From NCBI GenBank assembly GCA_024691425.1, contig JAILNQ010000023.1, positions 46,869 through 110,868 on the forward strand: DNA of 64,000 bases. The letters are read 5' to 3'. Position numbers and translations under genes: made by a program. The stretch comes from Lachnospiraceae bacterium. Its GTDB lineage: Bacteria; Bacillota; Clostridia; Lachnospirales; Lachnospiraceae. The notes below the pieces were generated by a model. That model worked only from the letters and a program-made list of their open reading frames with translations, did not search any database and had not been told where the DNA came from. This document shows positions 16,776 to 28,300 of this stretch, in pieces. The number at the start of each line of letters is the position of its first letter. Positions within the stretch are counted from its first letter, which is position 1.

Positions 16776-19160
16776 TTATGCGGACGGCTCGCGGATGGCG
16801 TTCTTAATTACCTCATCCATGCAGGACACGAATACGATATCAAGTCCTTTCGTGATCTCTTCGTCGAGCTCCTTTATGTCCTTTACGTTCTGCTTCGGTA
16901 CGAGCACCTTTTTGATGCCCGCATTTTTTGCGGCCAGGATTTTCTCTTTAAGGCCGCCTATAGGAAGCACTCTGCCGCGCAGAGTAACTTCTCCGGTCAT
17001 CGCGACATCTGCTCTTGCCTTTTTCCCCGTGATCGCAGAATACAGCGCGGTAGCCATCGTAATGCCGGCAGAAGGACCGTCCTTTGGAACACTCCCCTCG
17101 GGAATGTGCAGGTGAAAATCATGCTTCTTGAAAAAGTCGGCCTTGATCCCACGCTCATCCGCTATCGAGCGGATATAGCTCATTCCTGCCTGAGCACTTT
17201 CCTTCATTACGTCACCGAGCTGTCCGGTCAGCATTATATCTCCTTTGCCGGGCATCACATTGACCTCAATCGAAAGCGTATCGCCTCCGACGCTCGTCCA
17301 TGCAAGTCCGCGGACGATACCGACTTCATCTGACTCGCTCTTCTTATCCTGCTCGTATTTCCGGACTCCGAGAAAATCATACAGATTTCCTCTGTTGACC
17401 CGAACGGTCGATTTTCCGTCCTGATATATCATTCTTGCGGCCCGGCGGCATATCGCGGAGATCTTCCGCTCAAGACCGCGCACGCCGGCCTCTTTCGTAT
17501 AACCGCTCACAATGTCGGGCCAGACCGTATCGGCTATAACAAGCTGACCTTTCTTAAGGCCGTGCTTTTTAACCTGCTTCGGGAAAAGATGCTCTTTCGC
17601 GATATGTATCTTCTCATTCTCTGTATAGCTGCTGACCTCGATGACTTCCATCCTGTCAAGAAGCGGCCGCGGTATATCGGCAGCCGAATTAGCGGTTGCG
17701 ATGAACAGCACTTCGGAAAGGTCAACCGGGATTTCAACATAGTGATCTGAGAATCTCGAGTTCTGTTCGCTGTCGAGCACTTCAAGGAGGGCCGCAGAAG
17801 GATCACCTTTAAAATCATTGCTCATCTTGTCTATCTCATCAAGGAGCATGAGCGGGTTTTTGACTCCGGCGTTCTTAAGACCTGTAACGATCCTTCCTGG
17901 CATTGCGCCGACATATGTCCGTCTGTGTCCTCTTATCTCGGCTTCGTCCCTTACGCCGCCGAGGCATATCCTTATGTACTTCTTGTCAAGAGCCGTTGCA
18001 ACGGACTTTGCGATGCTCGTCTTTCCGGTACCGGGAGGTCCGACGAGACATATTATCGGAGAATCCCCCTTTTTTGTCAGGTTCCTGACCGCCAGGAATT
18101 CAAGCATCCTCTCCTTCACCTTATCGAGGCCGTAATGGTCCCTGTCAAGTATCCTCTCTGCCCTGTTTATATCCTTATTGTCAGAAGAAGCGCGGTCCCA
18201 GGGCAGCGCAAGAAGCGTTTCGATGTATCCTCTTGAAACCTCGGCCTCTGATGAGCCGTCATGAAGATGACTGAATCTGTCGATCTCTTTCAGTATCTTT
18301 TCCTTGATCTCTTTTTTCGCCTTGAGCTTCGCCACCTGTTCCTTATATTTTTCCTCTTCGGTGGCGGTGCTCCCTTCGCCGAGCTCCTCCTTTATGACAC
18401 GGAGCTGCTCACGGAGAACATACTCCTTCTGGTTCTTGTCGACACGTTCTTTTATCTGTTTTGCTATGTTCGTCTTGATATCGAGTATGTTCACCTCACG
18501 CTGCAGAATAGTCATGAGCGTTAAGAACCTGTCCTCGATCGTTTCCGTTCCGAGCAGACGCTGTCTGTCGGAAAAATGCATCGGGACGTTCATCGCAACA
18601 TAATCAAGAAGCTCCGAAAGTGTCTGAGCCTCCTCGAACTGCTTTGTAAGAGTCTTTCCGATCTGGGGATTGTAACCGAGCATGGTCGTAAGAAGTTCTT
18701 TGAGAATGTTGATCCTCGCCATTATCTTAAGGCGCGCATCCTCATTATCCATCGTAAGTTCCGGATTGACGGGACAAACGGTCTTTCCGATGTACCAGTC
18801 ATCCGGTGTAACGATTTCCTTTGCTACGGCAATGAGGCATTCATCATCCTCGATCTCAAGAAGGCTTGCGCGCATTTCACCTTCAACAAGAACGCGCAGC
18901 ACTCCTCCGGGAAGCTTTGCAACCTGCTTTATTGCACAGACGCATCCGAAGCCGAAAAGACCGGTTCTTCCGGACTTCGCCTTGCCGCCAGGAGTTTCCT
19001 TTTCAGCCGCAGCGAAAAGCTTCCTGTCCTTTATCATGGCCTTTTCAACAGCCTTGACCCCTGCAGGCGTGTTTATATCAAAATGAATGACCATGCCCGG
19101 GAGCACAGCCATTTTTCTGACAACAACGCAGGGATATCTCTTCCTGGTTATTCTTCGCAA
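16776..19160 (-). CDS. lon: ATP-dependent protease Lon (LonA)
   Basis: 794 residues: an N-terminal LON substrate domain, an AAA+ module with Walker A GPPGTGKTS and Walker B LLDEIDK, and a C-terminal serine-lysine peptidase with DGPSAGITMATAL around the catalytic serine and GGLKEKILAAKNAGI around the lysine. It degrades damaged and regulatory proteins in the cytoplasm. The start is TTG at 19160, 2 bp after clpX; YPCVVVRKMAVLPGM aligns with the usual Lon N-terminus, so the downstream ATG at Met17 would truncate the domain and lacks a Shine-Dalgarno site. Confidence 0.96.
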   Translation of the reverse strand: MRRITRKRYPCVVVRKMAVLPGMVIHFDINTPAGVKAVEKAMIKDRKLFAAAEKETPGGKAKSGRTGLFGFGCVCAIKQVAKLPGGVLRVLVEGEMRASLLEIEDDECLIAVAKEIVTPDDWYIGKTVCPVNPELTMDNEDARLKIMARINILKELLTTMLGYNPQIGKTLTKQFEEAQTLSELLDYVAMNVPMHFSDRQRLLGTETIEDRFLTLMTILQREVNILDIKTNIAKQIKERVDKNQKEYVLREQLRVIKEELGEGSTATEEEKYKEQVAKLKAKKEIKEKILKEIDRFSHLHDGSSEAEVSRGYIETLLALPWDRASSDNKDINRAERILDRDHYGLDKVKERMLEFLAVRNLTKKGDSPIICLVGPPGTGKTSIAKSVATALDKKYIRICLGGVRDEAEIRGHRRTYVGAMPGRIVTGLKNAGVKNPLMLLDEIDKMSNDFKGDPSAALLEVLDSEQNSRFSDHYVEIPVDLSEVLFIATANSAADIPRPLLDRMEVIEVSSYTENEKIHIAKEHLFPKQVKKHGLKKGQLVIADTVWPDIVSGYTKEAGVRGLERKISAICRRAARMIYQDGKSTVRVNRGNLYDFLGVRKYEQDKKSESDEVGIVRGLAWTSVGGDTLSIEVNVMPGKGDIMLTGQLGDVMKESAQAGMSYIRSIADERGIKADFFKKHDFHLHIPEGSVPKDGPSAGITMATALYSAITGKKARADVAMTGEVTLRGRVLPIGGLKEKILAAKNAGIKKVLVPKQNVKDIKELDEEITKGLDIVFVSCMDEVIKNAIREPSA

Positions 19161-19162
19161 AT

Positions 19163-20437
19163 CTACTCTGCCTTCTTCAGACTGTGTTTGACTTTATCAT
19201 TCTTGCGCACGATCAGCGGAGCTCCCTCGCCCGTAACCGCGCCTTTTGTGATAACGCACTTCGTTATGGAATCATCAGAAGGGATCTCAAACATAAGATC
19301 GTTCATGAGTCCCTCGAGAATTGAACGCAGACCTCTGGCTCCCGTTTTCTTTTCATACGCCTTGTGCGCTATCTCCTTGAGTGCATCATCCTCAAATTCA
19401 AGTTCAACTCCGTCGATCTCGAACAGCTTCCTGTACTGTTTCGTGATCGCATTCTTCGGCTCAACGAGAACCTTGACAAGAGCTTCCTCATCAAGTCCCT
19501 CAAGGCTTACGCATATAGGCACACGTCCTACGAACTCAGGAATGAGGCCGTACTTTATAAGATCCTCCGGCTGAACCTGGCGGAGAAGCTGTCCGACCTC
19601 ATGTTCGGTCTTTGTCGCTATCTCAGCGTTGAAACCGATCGATTTTCTGTCAAGACGGTTTTCAACGATCTTCTCAAGGCCGTCAAATGCGCCGCCGCAG
19701 ATGAACAGTATATTCGTAGTGTTGATCGGTATCAGCTCCTGATGCGGGTGTTTCCTTCCGCCCTGCGGCGGAACAGAGGCGTTCGTTCCCTCGATTATCT
19801 TAAGAAGCGCCTGCTGCACTCCCTCACCGGAAACATCCCTTGTTATCGAAACATTCTCTGATTTTCTCGTTATCTTGTCGATCTCATCGATGTAGATTAT
19901 GCCGTACTCGGCTTTTTCAATATTATAATCGGCCGCCTGTATGACTTTCAGCAGTATGTTCTCGACATCCTCTCCGACATAGCCGGCTTCCGTAAGAGCA
20001 GTCGCGTCAGCTATCGCAAAAGGAACATTTATTATCTTCGCGAGCGTCTGCGCAAGCAGCGTCTTTCCTGAACCTGTAGGTCCTAACATGATCACGTTGG
20101 ATTTCTGGAGTTCGATTTCTCCTGATTCTTTCTGCGACAGTATCCTCTTGTAGTGGTTGTATACCGCTACAGATAATACCTTCTTGGCTTCCTCCTGGCC
20201 TATTACATTTTCATCAAGGAAAGCTTTCATTTCCTTAGGCTTTACAAGATTGATGTCAAGATCGGCTGCCGCTTCAGGAATCTCCTCATCATGGTCATAC
20301 AGTTCATCCTCAACGATTTCCATGCACACTTCTATGCATTCATCGCAGATGAATACTCCCTCAGGACCTGCTATGAGTTTCTTTACCTGATCCTGGCCTT
20401 TGCCGCAAAATGAACATCTGATATCTTTCTTTACCAT
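19163..20437 (-). CDS. clpX: ATP-dependent Clp protease ATPase subunit ClpX
   Basis: 424 residues, full length. The N-terminal zinc-binding domain has two CxxC pairs (CSFCGKG and CDECIEVC). The AAA+ domain carries Walker [13 protein letters not shown] and Walker B IDEIDKI, and the [24 protein letters not shown] stretch is nearly invariant in ClpX. It unfolds tagged substrates and feeds them to ClpP, encoded 18 bp upstream. Confidence 0.98.
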   Translation of the reverse strand: MVKKDIRCSFCGKGQDQVKKLIAGPEGVFICDECIEVCMEIVEDELYDHDEEIPEAAADLDINLVKPKEMKAFLDENVIGQEEAKKVLSVAVYNHYKRILSQKESGEIELQKSNVIMLGPTGSGKTLLAQTLAKIINVPFAIADATALTEAGYVGEDVENILLKVIQAADYNIEKAEYGIIYIDEIDKITRKSENVSITRDVSGEGVQQALLKIIEGTNASVPPQGGRKHPHQELIPINTTNILFICGGAFDGLEKIVENRLDRKSIGFNAEIATKTEHEVGQLLRQVQPEDLIKYGLIPEFVGRVPICVSLEGLDEEALVKVLVEPKNAITKQYRKLFEIDGVELEFEDDALKEIAHKAYEKKTGARGLRSILEGLMNDLMFEIPSDDSITKCVITKGAVTGEGAPLIVRKNDKVKHSLKKAE

Positions 20438-20455
20438 CTCATCTCCTGATCACTG

Positions 20456-21040
20456 TTATGATCTGTTTGTGATTATCTTATCTACGATTCCGTATTCAAG
20501 CGCTTCTTCTGCGCTCATCCAGTTATCTCTTTCGGTATCGGCCGCAACCTTCTCGATCGGCTGTCCCGTATTTTCAGAAAGGATTCTGTTGAGACGTTCT
20601 TTTGTGCGGAGTATCTGCTTCGCAACAATCTCGATCTCTGTAGCCTGACCTCTTGCTCCTCCTGACGGCTGGTGTATCATTATCTCGGAATTCGGAAGAA
20701 CGAATCTCTTTCCCTTCGTTCCGCCCGCAAGAAGGAAAGCGCCCATGCTGGCAGCGATTCCTATGCAGTATGTTGCGACGTCGCACTTCACGTAGTGCAT
20801 CGTATCATAAATCGCAAAACCGTCCGTAACGGATCCTCCGGGGCTGTTTATGTAGAAATGGATATCCTTCTCAGGATCCTCGGCCTCAAGGAACATCATC
20901 TGTGCAACGATAAGGTTTGCCGTTGTTTCGTTGACTTCCTCTCCGAGGAATACTATCCTTTCCTTCAGAAGCCTTGAGTAAATATCATAGCTTCTTTCAC
21001 CGCGGCTGGTCTGCTCAATGACATAAGGTACTAAACTCAT
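20456..21040 (-). CDS. clpP: ATP-dependent Clp protease proteolytic subunit ClpP
   Basis: 194 residues, full length. The serine protease triad is Ser98 (GIAASMGAF), His123 (MIHQPSGG) and Asp172 (ADTERDNWM). Fourteen subunits form the degradation chamber partnered by ClpX. It follows tig by 11 bp, and clpX follows 18 bp later, so the chaperone and protease are made from one transcript. Confidence 0.98.
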   Translation of the reverse strand: MSLVPYVIEQTSRGERSYDIYSRLLKERIVFLGEEVNETTANLIVAQMMFLEAEDPEKDIHFYINSPGGSVTDGFAIYDTMHYVKCDVATYCIGIAASMGAFLLAGGTKGKRFVLPNSEIMIHQPSGGARGQATEIEIVAKQILRTKERLNRILSENTGQPIEKVAADTERDNWMSAEEALEYGIVDKIITNRS

Positions 21041-21051
21041 TACACTCTCCT

Positions 21052-22347
21052 TTATTTCTCTTTTGCGTTCTCAACTATAAGATCTACTGCCTTCTGTATC
21101 TTGATATCTTCTATGATCTGGTTCTTTCCGTATTCGTCGTCTCCGATGTACTCCTTAAGCTTATCAACCTCGATCTTTGACTCTTCCGCCATGCGCTCAA
21201 GCTCTTTTTCGTATTCCTCGTCAGATACTTCAAAGTTCTCGGCCTTAACGATAGCTTCAAGAACGAGTCTCGATTCGATTCTCTTAAGTGCGCCCGGCTT
21301 CATCTGCTCAGTAAATTTCTCAAGATCAAGTCCTGTGAACATGAAGTACTGATCGAGTGAAAGTCCCTGGCTCTGCAGCCTTCTCGCATAGTCGTTCACC
21401 ATGCTATTGGTCTGCGTCTCAACCATCGCATCAGGGATGTCCATCTTTGAATCCTTGATGATAGCTTCGATAACTGCGTCTTCTTTCTTTTCTTTAGCTT
21501 CCTTCTCTTTCTTCTCTGAAAGCTTCTTCTTCACATCCTCACGGTACTCAGCCATAGTATCGAACTCTGATACTTCGGATGCAAATTCATCATCGAGTTC
21601 AGGAAGCTCCTTCTCTTTGATCTCGTTTATCTTTACCTTGAATACTGCAGGCTTGCCTGCAAGATCCTTAGCATTGTAGTCTTCAGGAAATGTAACATTG
21701 ACTTCTGTTTCATCTCCCGTACTCTTTCCGATGAGCTGATCCTCAAATCCGGGAATGAATGAGTGTGAACCGATGACAAGCGGATAATTCTCGCCCTTGC
21801 CGCCTTCAAATGCAACATCATCAACAAATCCTTCGAAGTCGATCATCGCCGTGTCTCCGTCCTTTATCGGGCGGTCACTGACCGTGATCGTTCTTGCGTT
21901 TGCTTCCTGCTCACGCTTTATCTCCTTATCGATGTCTTCATCGGTGACTTCGGTTTCGATCTTGTCGATCTTGACACCCTTGTACTTGCCGAGCTCTACG
22001 GGCGGCTTGAGAGCAACTTCAGCAGTGAAGATGAAGTTCTTCCCCTTTTCCACCTGGACCACGTCGATCTTAGGCTGGGATACGACTTCAAGATCCTTCG
22101 CGGCTTCAACCTCTTCAGCATATGCATCGGGAATTATGAAATTCGCGGCATCCTCGTAGAACACTTCAGGACCGTAGATTTTTTCGATCATAGCCTGGGG
22201 AACTTTACCCTTCCTGAATCCGGGCACGCTCATCTTTCCCTTGTTTTTATTGTAAGCCTTTTTGATAGCCTCGGTGAACTTTTCCGCCTCGACTTCGATC
22301 GTAAGCTTTGCCATGTTTTTTTCTAATTTTTCAACCTTTAGACTCAT
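21052..22347 (-). CDS. tig: Trigger factor
   Basis: 431 residues. The N-terminal ribosome-binding domain has the signature [17 protein letters not shown], the middle FKBP-type prolyl isomerase domain reads [13 protein letters not shown]...[11 protein letters not shown], and a long charged C-terminal chaperone domain follows. It binds nascent chains at the ribosome exit. It is the first gene of tig-clpP-clpX-lon-engB. Two purine-rich sites (GGAGG and AAGGA) precede the ATG. Confidence 0.98.
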   Translation of the reverse strand: MSLKVEKLEKNMAKLTIEVEAEKFTEAIKKAYNKNKGKMSVPGFRKGKVPQAMIEKIYGPEVFYEDAANFIIPDAYAEEVEAAKDLEVVSQPKIDVVQVEKGKNFIFTAEVALKPPVELGKYKGVKIDKIETEVTDEDIDKEIKREQEANARTITVSDRPIKDGDTAMIDFEGFVDDVAFEGGKGENYPLVIGSHSFIPGFEDQLIGKSTGDETEVNVTFPEDYNAKDLAGKPAVFKVKINEIKEKELPELDDEFASEVSEFDTMAEYREDVKKKLSEKKEKEAKEKKEDAVIEAIIKDSKMDIPDAMVETQTNSMVNDYARRLQSQGLSLDQYFMFTGLDLEKFTEQMKPGALKRIESRLVLEAIVKAENFEVSDEEYEKELERMAEESKIEVDKLKEYIGDDEYGKNQIIEDIKIQKAVDLIVENAKEK

Positions 22348-22402
22348 TCCTTAATAACCTCCGAAAATCATGGTATTTTTCACTTTTTTACCCTAAAGTG
22401 TG

Positions 22403-22411
22403 ATTATAGCA
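22403..22411 (-). promoter_or_regulatory. Extended -10 promoter element of tig
   Basis: On the minus strand TGCTATAAT is a perfect extended -10 about 60 bp before the tig ATG. The best -35 candidate, TTGCTT, is spaced about 21 bp away, which is long. The leader holds a small CACTTT/AAAGTG hairpin. Confidence 0.55.
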
Positions 22412-22436
22412 TAGAAAATGCGTAAATAAAAGCAAT

Positions 22437-23441
22437 TTAATCAAACCTTCCGGCATACATTTCATTCATGGCTGCCAGTTCGCTTGCGAACTGTTTTACG
22501 GCCTCATCAGGACCTGTGATCATAACGCCAGATCCCAGCGAGAAAACCCATCCGAAAAACTGGTCGCTGAGCGCTACTTTCACATGAGTTTCATACCATC
22601 CTTTTCTCTCATTCGATGCGATTATCGTTATGTCAGAACCGAAACGGTCGAGCACGACTCCTGCCATGTCTTCGGAAAACTCTAAACGTATCATCATTTC
22701 ATCTCCCGAGAACATGCCGAAATTCATTTTTGCGTAGGCGGCCATATCGAATCTGTCAAAATGCTCCCTGCCGTCACGCATCTCATCCGTTATGCGGATG
22801 TTCTTCATCTTGTCGACGCGGTAATGCTTGATCATGTCTGCTCCCGATTCGTATGCGATCAGGTAGTAATTCTCATCATCCCAGGTAAGTGCCCACGGAC
22901 TCGCCTCGTATGGTTCGTCCTTTCTTTTCACCATCTCTTTCTTTGCGTTCCACTTCAGGTAATCGAACTGTATCTTCCGGTTCGCCATCATCGCGTTATG
23001 GATGTCATCGACGATATAGTAAATGCTCTCATTCATCGTCTTGATGCGTCCCTTCACCACGACCTCGCGCTTCAGCTGGTCTGCCTCATACTCGCTCACG
23101 AGCCCCGTCAGTTTCCGGATCAGCTCGTCAGATTTCTTTTCAGTGATGAATTTCGATGACTGTATCGCATCAACGAGAAGCTTCAGCTCGGCTACCTCGA
23201 ATTTCTTGCCGCCGACGTGATAATAGTAGTTCCTGCCTTCTTTCTCACCCATGACATCGATACCGAGCACTCTCAGCGCCTCCATGTCGTCATATATGCT
23301 CTTTCGGTCGGCCGTGACGCCGTACATAAGAAGATGCTCCTGTATCTGAGCCATGGTAAGAGCATGACTGTCATCGGTTTTTTCGACCATTATGCGTGCA
23401 AGATAATAAAGTTTGAGTTTCTGGTTTGCTCCCTTCGGCAT
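22437..23441 (-). CDS. WYL-domain transcriptional regulator (YafY-like)
   Basis: 334 residues. An N-terminal winged helix-turn-helix (residues about 1-80, ADRKSIYDDMEALRVLGIDV) is followed by a WYL ligand-sensing domain (ALTWDDENYYLIAYESGADMIKHYRVDKMKNI) and a C-terminal WCX-type region. Family members bind nucleotides or other small ligands and regulate varied genes. It follows the cysteine-rich gene by 10 bp, with GGAGAAG before the ATG, so it is probably cotranscribed with cbiA; control of the B12 genes is possible but unproven. Confidence 0.9.
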   Translation of the reverse strand: MPKGANQKLKLYYLARIMVEKTDDSHALTMAQIQEHLLMYGVTADRKSIYDDMEALRVLGIDVMGEKEGRNYYYHVGGKKFEVAELKLLVDAIQSSKFITEKKSDELIRKLTGLVSEYEADQLKREVVVKGRIKTMNESIYYIVDDIHNAMMANRKIQFDYLKWNAKKEMVKRKDEPYEASPWALTWDDENYYLIAYESGADMIKHYRVDKMKNIRITDEMRDGREHFDRFDMAAYAKMNFGMFSGDEMMIRLEFSEDMAGVVLDRFGSDITIIASNERKGWYETHVKVALSDQFFGWVFSLGSGVMITGPDEAVKQFASELAAMNEMYAGRFD

Positions 23442-23451
23442 TATCTTCTCC

Positions 23452-23694
23452 TTACAGTTTCTTTATGAGCCTTATGACTTCCGGATAGTTTTCCGCCTTG
23501 TGCGGAAACGTGCAGGCGCTGCAGTTTTTGATCTGCCTGCCGTCTTTTTCGGTCATGACATAATCGCCCGGGCAATCCATTGTATAGAGCGGGCAGTAGC
23601 AGAACAGGCAGTTGATGTCCTCATCGCATTCATGGCACGGATAGTACCTGCAGTCCTTATTGGCAAAAAAAGATGATGAATTAACTGTTCCCAT
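23452..23694 (-). CDS. Cysteine-rich small-domain metal-binding protein
   Basis: 80 residues with nine cysteines in closely spaced motifs (CRYYPCHEC, CLFCYC, CSAC). It matches the pattern of the small cysteine-rich domain family (PF04071 type), proposed to bind metal and often found beside or fused to corrinoid-synthesis genes. The ATG lies 14 bp inside the end of cbiA, so the two are translationally coupled. A role in cobalt or iron-sulfur handling for cobalamin synthesis is inferred only from this linkage. Confidence 0.75.
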   Translation of the reverse strand: MGTVNSSSFFANKDCRYYPCHECDEDINCLFCYCPLYTMDCPGDYVMTEKDGRQIKNCSACTFPHKAENYPEVIRLIKKL

Positions 23695-25177
23695 ATTTTC
23701 TCATCCCTTCGATAAACGAGCACACCGCTTCGACATCCGACGGATAATAAAGGTGTAAAAATCCCCAAAGACTGTATCTATTCTCTATCATGCTCTCATA
23801 CCTGCTGCCCGTCGAGGCCTTTTCAAGTATCATGTCGGTGTTATCCGCCGTACTGTCGTAGTAATGAAATTCATGTCCCCTCATGCCCGAAAGCGTTGCG
23901 GCGAAGTCTCCCTGATCTTTTCTGCCGGACTCCTCATAACGGGCAGGTCCGGTGATTTTCGCATACCCGAACCTCACAAGATGTCCGGTGTTTCTGCAAA
24001 CACCGTCAATAGTCCCGACCATCTCATACTCTTTCCTGTCAGGTCCTTCTATATAGCGGTGCAGATACATGAATCCGCCGCATTCCGCGAGGGAGGGCAT
24101 TCCGGAATCCGTTGCGCTCTTTACCGACTCGAGCATAGCCTTGTTTGATGACAGTTCCTTAAGGTGCAGTTCGGGATAACCGCCTCCCAGCAGCATTCCT
24201 GAAACGCCTTCCGGAAGCCTCTTATCGTGAATCGGTGAAAAGAATTCCAGCGAAACTCCGAGATCTCTGAAAAGCTTTAGATTCTGCTCATAGTAAAAAC
24301 AGAATGCCGCATCCCTGGCAACGGCAAGCTTTACGGTCCCGCCATGTATTACCTCAGGTGCCTTTTTGCTGTCGTTCTTCTGTTCCTTCCGGTTTTTCCG
24401 GTCTTTCTGCAGAAATTCTTTGCCGGATTCCCTTGTCGTAACGGCTTGTTCTGCGATTTTTATGATCGCCGGAACATCGCAGTATTTTTCGATAATATCG
24501 GCAACTGTCCCGACCTTCTGTTTCAGGCCGTCCGTCTCATGCGGCAGGACGAGTCCGAGGTACCGGCTTTCAATGCGCATTTCATCGCTTTTCGGGATGT
24601 GTCCTATGACCTTTACATCATCTCTTACCGCTCCGATTTCTTTCGTAATGATCGGCAGTATCTTTTCATAATACCCCGAAGACATTCTGTTCAGGATGAT
24701 GCCCTTTATCAGCCTCTCTCCATCATCTTCAAGGATGCCTTTTATTATGCTTATGACCGTCCTTCCGGCACCCTGGGCATCTACCGCAAGTATCATGGGA
24801 GTTTTTGTCAGCTTCGCTATCTCATAACACGAGCCTTTATCCGAATCGGGCGATATGCCGTCGAAGATACCCATTACGCCCTCGATCACGGCTATATCCG
24901 CACCTTCGCTGCCGGCATTTAGTGTAATGCCGGAAACGATATCCTTTACCCCGTCCGGACCTGCCAGATACGTATCAAGATTCTGCGACCTGATCCCTAG
25001 AACGGTCCTGTGAAACATCGGATCTATATAATCAGGTCCGCACTTAAATGAAACAGGCGAAAATCCCCTGCGTTTCAATATCTCAAGCAGTCCGCACGTG
25101 ATCACTGTCTTTCCGCTTCCGCTCGAAGACGCCGCAACCATTATGGACGGTATGCTGTTTCCCGTTGAATCTGTCAT
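23681..25177 (-). CDS. cbiA: Cobyrinate a,c-diamide synthase
   Basis: 498 residues. The N-terminal dethiobiotin-synthetase-like ATPase domain has SSSGSGKTVITCGLLE (P-loop) and KCGPDYIDPMFH; the C-terminal class I glutamine amidotransferase domain has its nucleophile in LAECGGFMYL and a histidine in MRGHEFHYY. It amidates the a and c side chains of cobyrinic acid with glutamine and ATP. It is separated from the main B12 operon by the opposed giant surface-protein gene. No Shine-Dalgarno is evident at the ATG used here, so the start is less certain. No riboswitch is seen upstream. Confidence 0.95.
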   Translation of the reverse strand: MTDSTGNSIPSIMVAASSSGSGKTVITCGLLEILKRRGFSPVSFKCGPDYIDPMFHRTVLGIRSQNLDTYLAGPDGVKDIVSGITLNAGSEGADIAVIEGVMGIFDGISPDSDKGSCYEIAKLTKTPMILAVDAQGAGRTVISIIKGILEDDGERLIKGIILNRMSSGYYEKILPIITKEIGAVRDDVKVIGHIPKSDEMRIESRYLGLVLPHETDGLKQKVGTVADIIEKYCDVPAIIKIAEQAVTTRESGKEFLQKDRKNRKEQKNDSKKAPEVIHGGTVKLAVARDAAFCFYYEQNLKLFRDLGVSLEFFSPIHDKRLPEGVSGMLLGGGYPELHLKELSSNKAMLESVKSATDSGMPSLAECGGFMYLHRYIEGPDRKEYEMVGTIDGVCRNTGHLVRFGYAKITGPARYEESGRKDQGDFAATLSGMRGHEFHYYDSTADNTDMILEKASTGSRYESMIENRYSLWGFLHLYYPSDVEAVCSFIEGMRKYGNS

Positions 25178-25239
25178 GTTTTTAATATATCATAAAACGC
25201 GTTTTTTGAAAAAAACAGCTGATTATATAAAATAAGAAG

Positions 25240-25267
25240 TTACAAACAGGCCGAAATGTGATAAAAT
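25240..25267 (+). promoter_or_regulatory. Promoter of the giant surface protease gene
   Basis: TTACAA and TAAAAT are 16 bp apart, with a TG two bases before the -10 (TGATAAAAT). It lies 65 bp upstream of the chosen ATG. The rest of the 154-bp divergent gap is AT-rich and holds a palindrome AAAACGCGTTTT and a possible minus-strand -10 (TATAAT, 25222-25227) for cbiA. Confidence 0.5.
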
Positions 25268-25331
25268 ACGAATGATGTGCACTTACTGGCGGTTTTTCCG
25301 CAAAATACAAAAGATTTGGAAGGCAAAGATC

Positions 25332-28300
25332 ATGAGAAAGTCAATATATCGTTTAACAGCACTGGTTTTATCGGCAGTCCTTATGGCATCGGAACTGTCA
25401 ATGCCGGTATATGCGCAGCCTCTTCAAGATGAAACAGAGGATGCGGTCTTATCGGACACTTTAGAAGAAGAAAGTAACGTTACCGGTGAAGATGCTTCGG
25501 ATGAAGAACCCGAAACTGCGGATGAACCAGCAGGCAGTAATCTGCAGGATGATGATCCTGGTGACGACTATCTCAGCGACGATCGGCTTTCGGACGATGA
25601 ACTGACAGGTGACGCCTCGGATAACGATGACTTTTCTGAAGAGGATTCTTCGGATAATGAACTTTTGGATAATGAGCTTTCCGATGAGGAAGCAATAGAG
25701 GCGGAACTCATAGATAACGAGCTGTTGGCGGATGACGGTGCAGATCGCGGACTGTTAAGAAGCTCTGCGGATGAAGAAGGAAATTCAGACGCTGAATACC
25801 GTGATATGAGCGAGAATCCCATGTGCGGATACAACTACATTCCCGGCGAGGGAAATGTTGACAGTATCGCGGATCTTCCGGACGGAGCCGATGACAGTCT
25901 GTTCGGTCTTAACCTTAATGACGACCTTGAGGCAAAATATACGACTCCCAACCTACCCCCCCTCAGGTGTCAGAACCCGTACGGAACGTGCTGGGCTCAC
26001 AGCAACATGGCAACGGCCGAGATAAATATGATGAAACAGGGTGTATCCTCTCCGGATTATTCGGAGCTTCATCTGGCATATTTCCAATTCTACACTCCGG
26101 AAGATCCTACAGGAAGGATGGCTGGAGACATTAACGAGGGGATATACGATAACGGATCCAATTTCCTTGACCGAGGCGGGAACCACCTGTTTTCTTCAAA
26201 AGTACTCGCCTCATGGATAGGCGCTGCAGATGAGGATATGGCTCCGTATTCTTCTGCCGCTTCCGTTCTGTCTACAGGATTGCCTTCAAGTATCGCCTAT
26301 AGCGATGAAGTGCATCTGAAGAATTATTACATGGTGAATACAACTACGGCCGCAGACAGAGACGCGATAAAGCGTATGGTAAGAGACCTCGGTGCTGCCG
26401 GGATAACTTACTATGCACTTCAAAGCGGATGGTATGTCACTTTTAATGACGGCGTAAGGGTCGATTTCACTGATGCATATAATGAGGACAACAACTGCTA
26501 TTATTTTCCGCATGACAGTATCACAAACCACGCTGTCACCATTGTCGGATGGAATGATAACTTTCCAAAGACCAACTTTGCAATCCAGCCCGAAGGAAAC
26601 GGGGCCTGGCTCATAAGGAACAGCTGGAATGACGGATCAGATCCGGAGGAGTCTTACGAAGGATACTTCTGGTTGTCATATTACGATAAGGGGCTTGCCA
26701 ATTCCGCAGCATGGGGGTATGAATTCGAACCGGCGGATAATTACGATCATAATTATCAGTATGACGGCGGAATGAGCACATGCTTTCCGTACCTTTCAGC
26801 CGAATCTGTTATGGAAGCAAATGTATTTACGGTACCCGCTAATTCCTCGGGCGAAAAACTTAAAGCTGTTTCATTCGATACATATACCGATACAAATCTC
26901 AGCTATGAGGTAAAAATATATCTTAATCCCACAGATTCCAGCAATCCCGAAAGCGGTACTCCCGTCTCATCAGCTACAACTTCCGGCGTCACTTCATATG
27001 CCGGGTATTATACCGTCCCGCTGAGAAATCCCGTACACCTGAGCGCTGGCAACGTCTTCAGCGTTGTTGTCACACTCTCAAAGCCGGGGAGTAATGTTTC
27101 CATATCTACAGAGACCGATGATCTGGGAGACTGGTACAGATCATCGGTGAGCGTCGGACCCGGGCAAAGCTATATCAGGGTTAATTACAGATATTCCGAC
27201 GGAACAACTAAATATGATCCATGGCAGGACGCTTCAACACTTGACTCCTATCAGGTCAATTATACTGATGGAACCTCTCGCACGGCCCGTGTCGGTAATG
27301 TTCGTATAAAAGCGTTCACAACTGATGATAATGTCGTAAGATACAACGTGACTCTCAATGCCAACGGCGGACGGTTTTCCAACGGAAGCGAAACCCGGAC
27401 ACAGACATATTCCGCCGGTGACACATACGGAACTCCTCCCACCCCCTCTCTTACGGGATACGATTTTGCGGGATGGTACACAGCCGCATCGGGCGGAACA
27501 AGGATCAGTTCAACCGCTACCGTCACAAACGGTGCCGTACTATACGCACACTGGACTCCCAAGACCATGACGGTTACATTAAATGCGATGGACGGAACGT
27601 GTGCCACACCATCAATAACCGTTACTTACGGCAGCACGTTCGGAACACTTCCTACACCGACGCCTTCCCAGGCAGGAAAGGCATTTATCGGATGGTATAC
27701 GGAAAGATACTCCGGAGACCAGATAACATCATCCACACGTGTCGATTTCACGGAAGACCTGACCCTTTATGCGCACTACGATACCGCAAAATATACAGTA
27801 ACACTTGTTAAGAACGGTGGAACATGTGATATTGATTCATTTGAAGTTACTTATGGGGCATTCTATTATGACCTTCCACAAGACGGTTACGGGATCAGCA
27901 GAACAGGATATACTCTCGACGGATGGTATACGGCTCCTACCGGCGGCGAACAGATAACCTTCCAGTCATCTGTTACCATCACAACGGATATAACGCTCTA
28001 TGCCCGCTGGACCCCCAGAACCTACACCGTATATTTTGATATGGGTAACGGAGGAACGGTTTCCATATCCTCAATAACCGTCGCATACGATAGCCCCTAC
28101 GGTGATCTTCCTGTCCCCACAAGAACTGGTTTCGAATTCGACGGATGGTATACGGCTCCTACCGGCGGTGACAAGGTAGAATCAACAACGATCGTAACCG
28201 TTTCCGAGAATATTGTGGGATGGAGACTGTATGTCCATTGGAAAACCAATACATATACGATAACTTTCGATGCGAATGACGGATCAGGCCGTAAGTATAC

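Noticed and set aside
18576-19574. 332-aa plus-strand ORF opposite lon and clpX
   Set aside because: It spans two well-supported genes in antisense and has no recognisable domain or ribosome-binding site.
25178-25331. Cobalamin riboswitch upstream of cbiA
   Set aside because: The 154-bp gap is AT-rich and has no B12 box on either strand.
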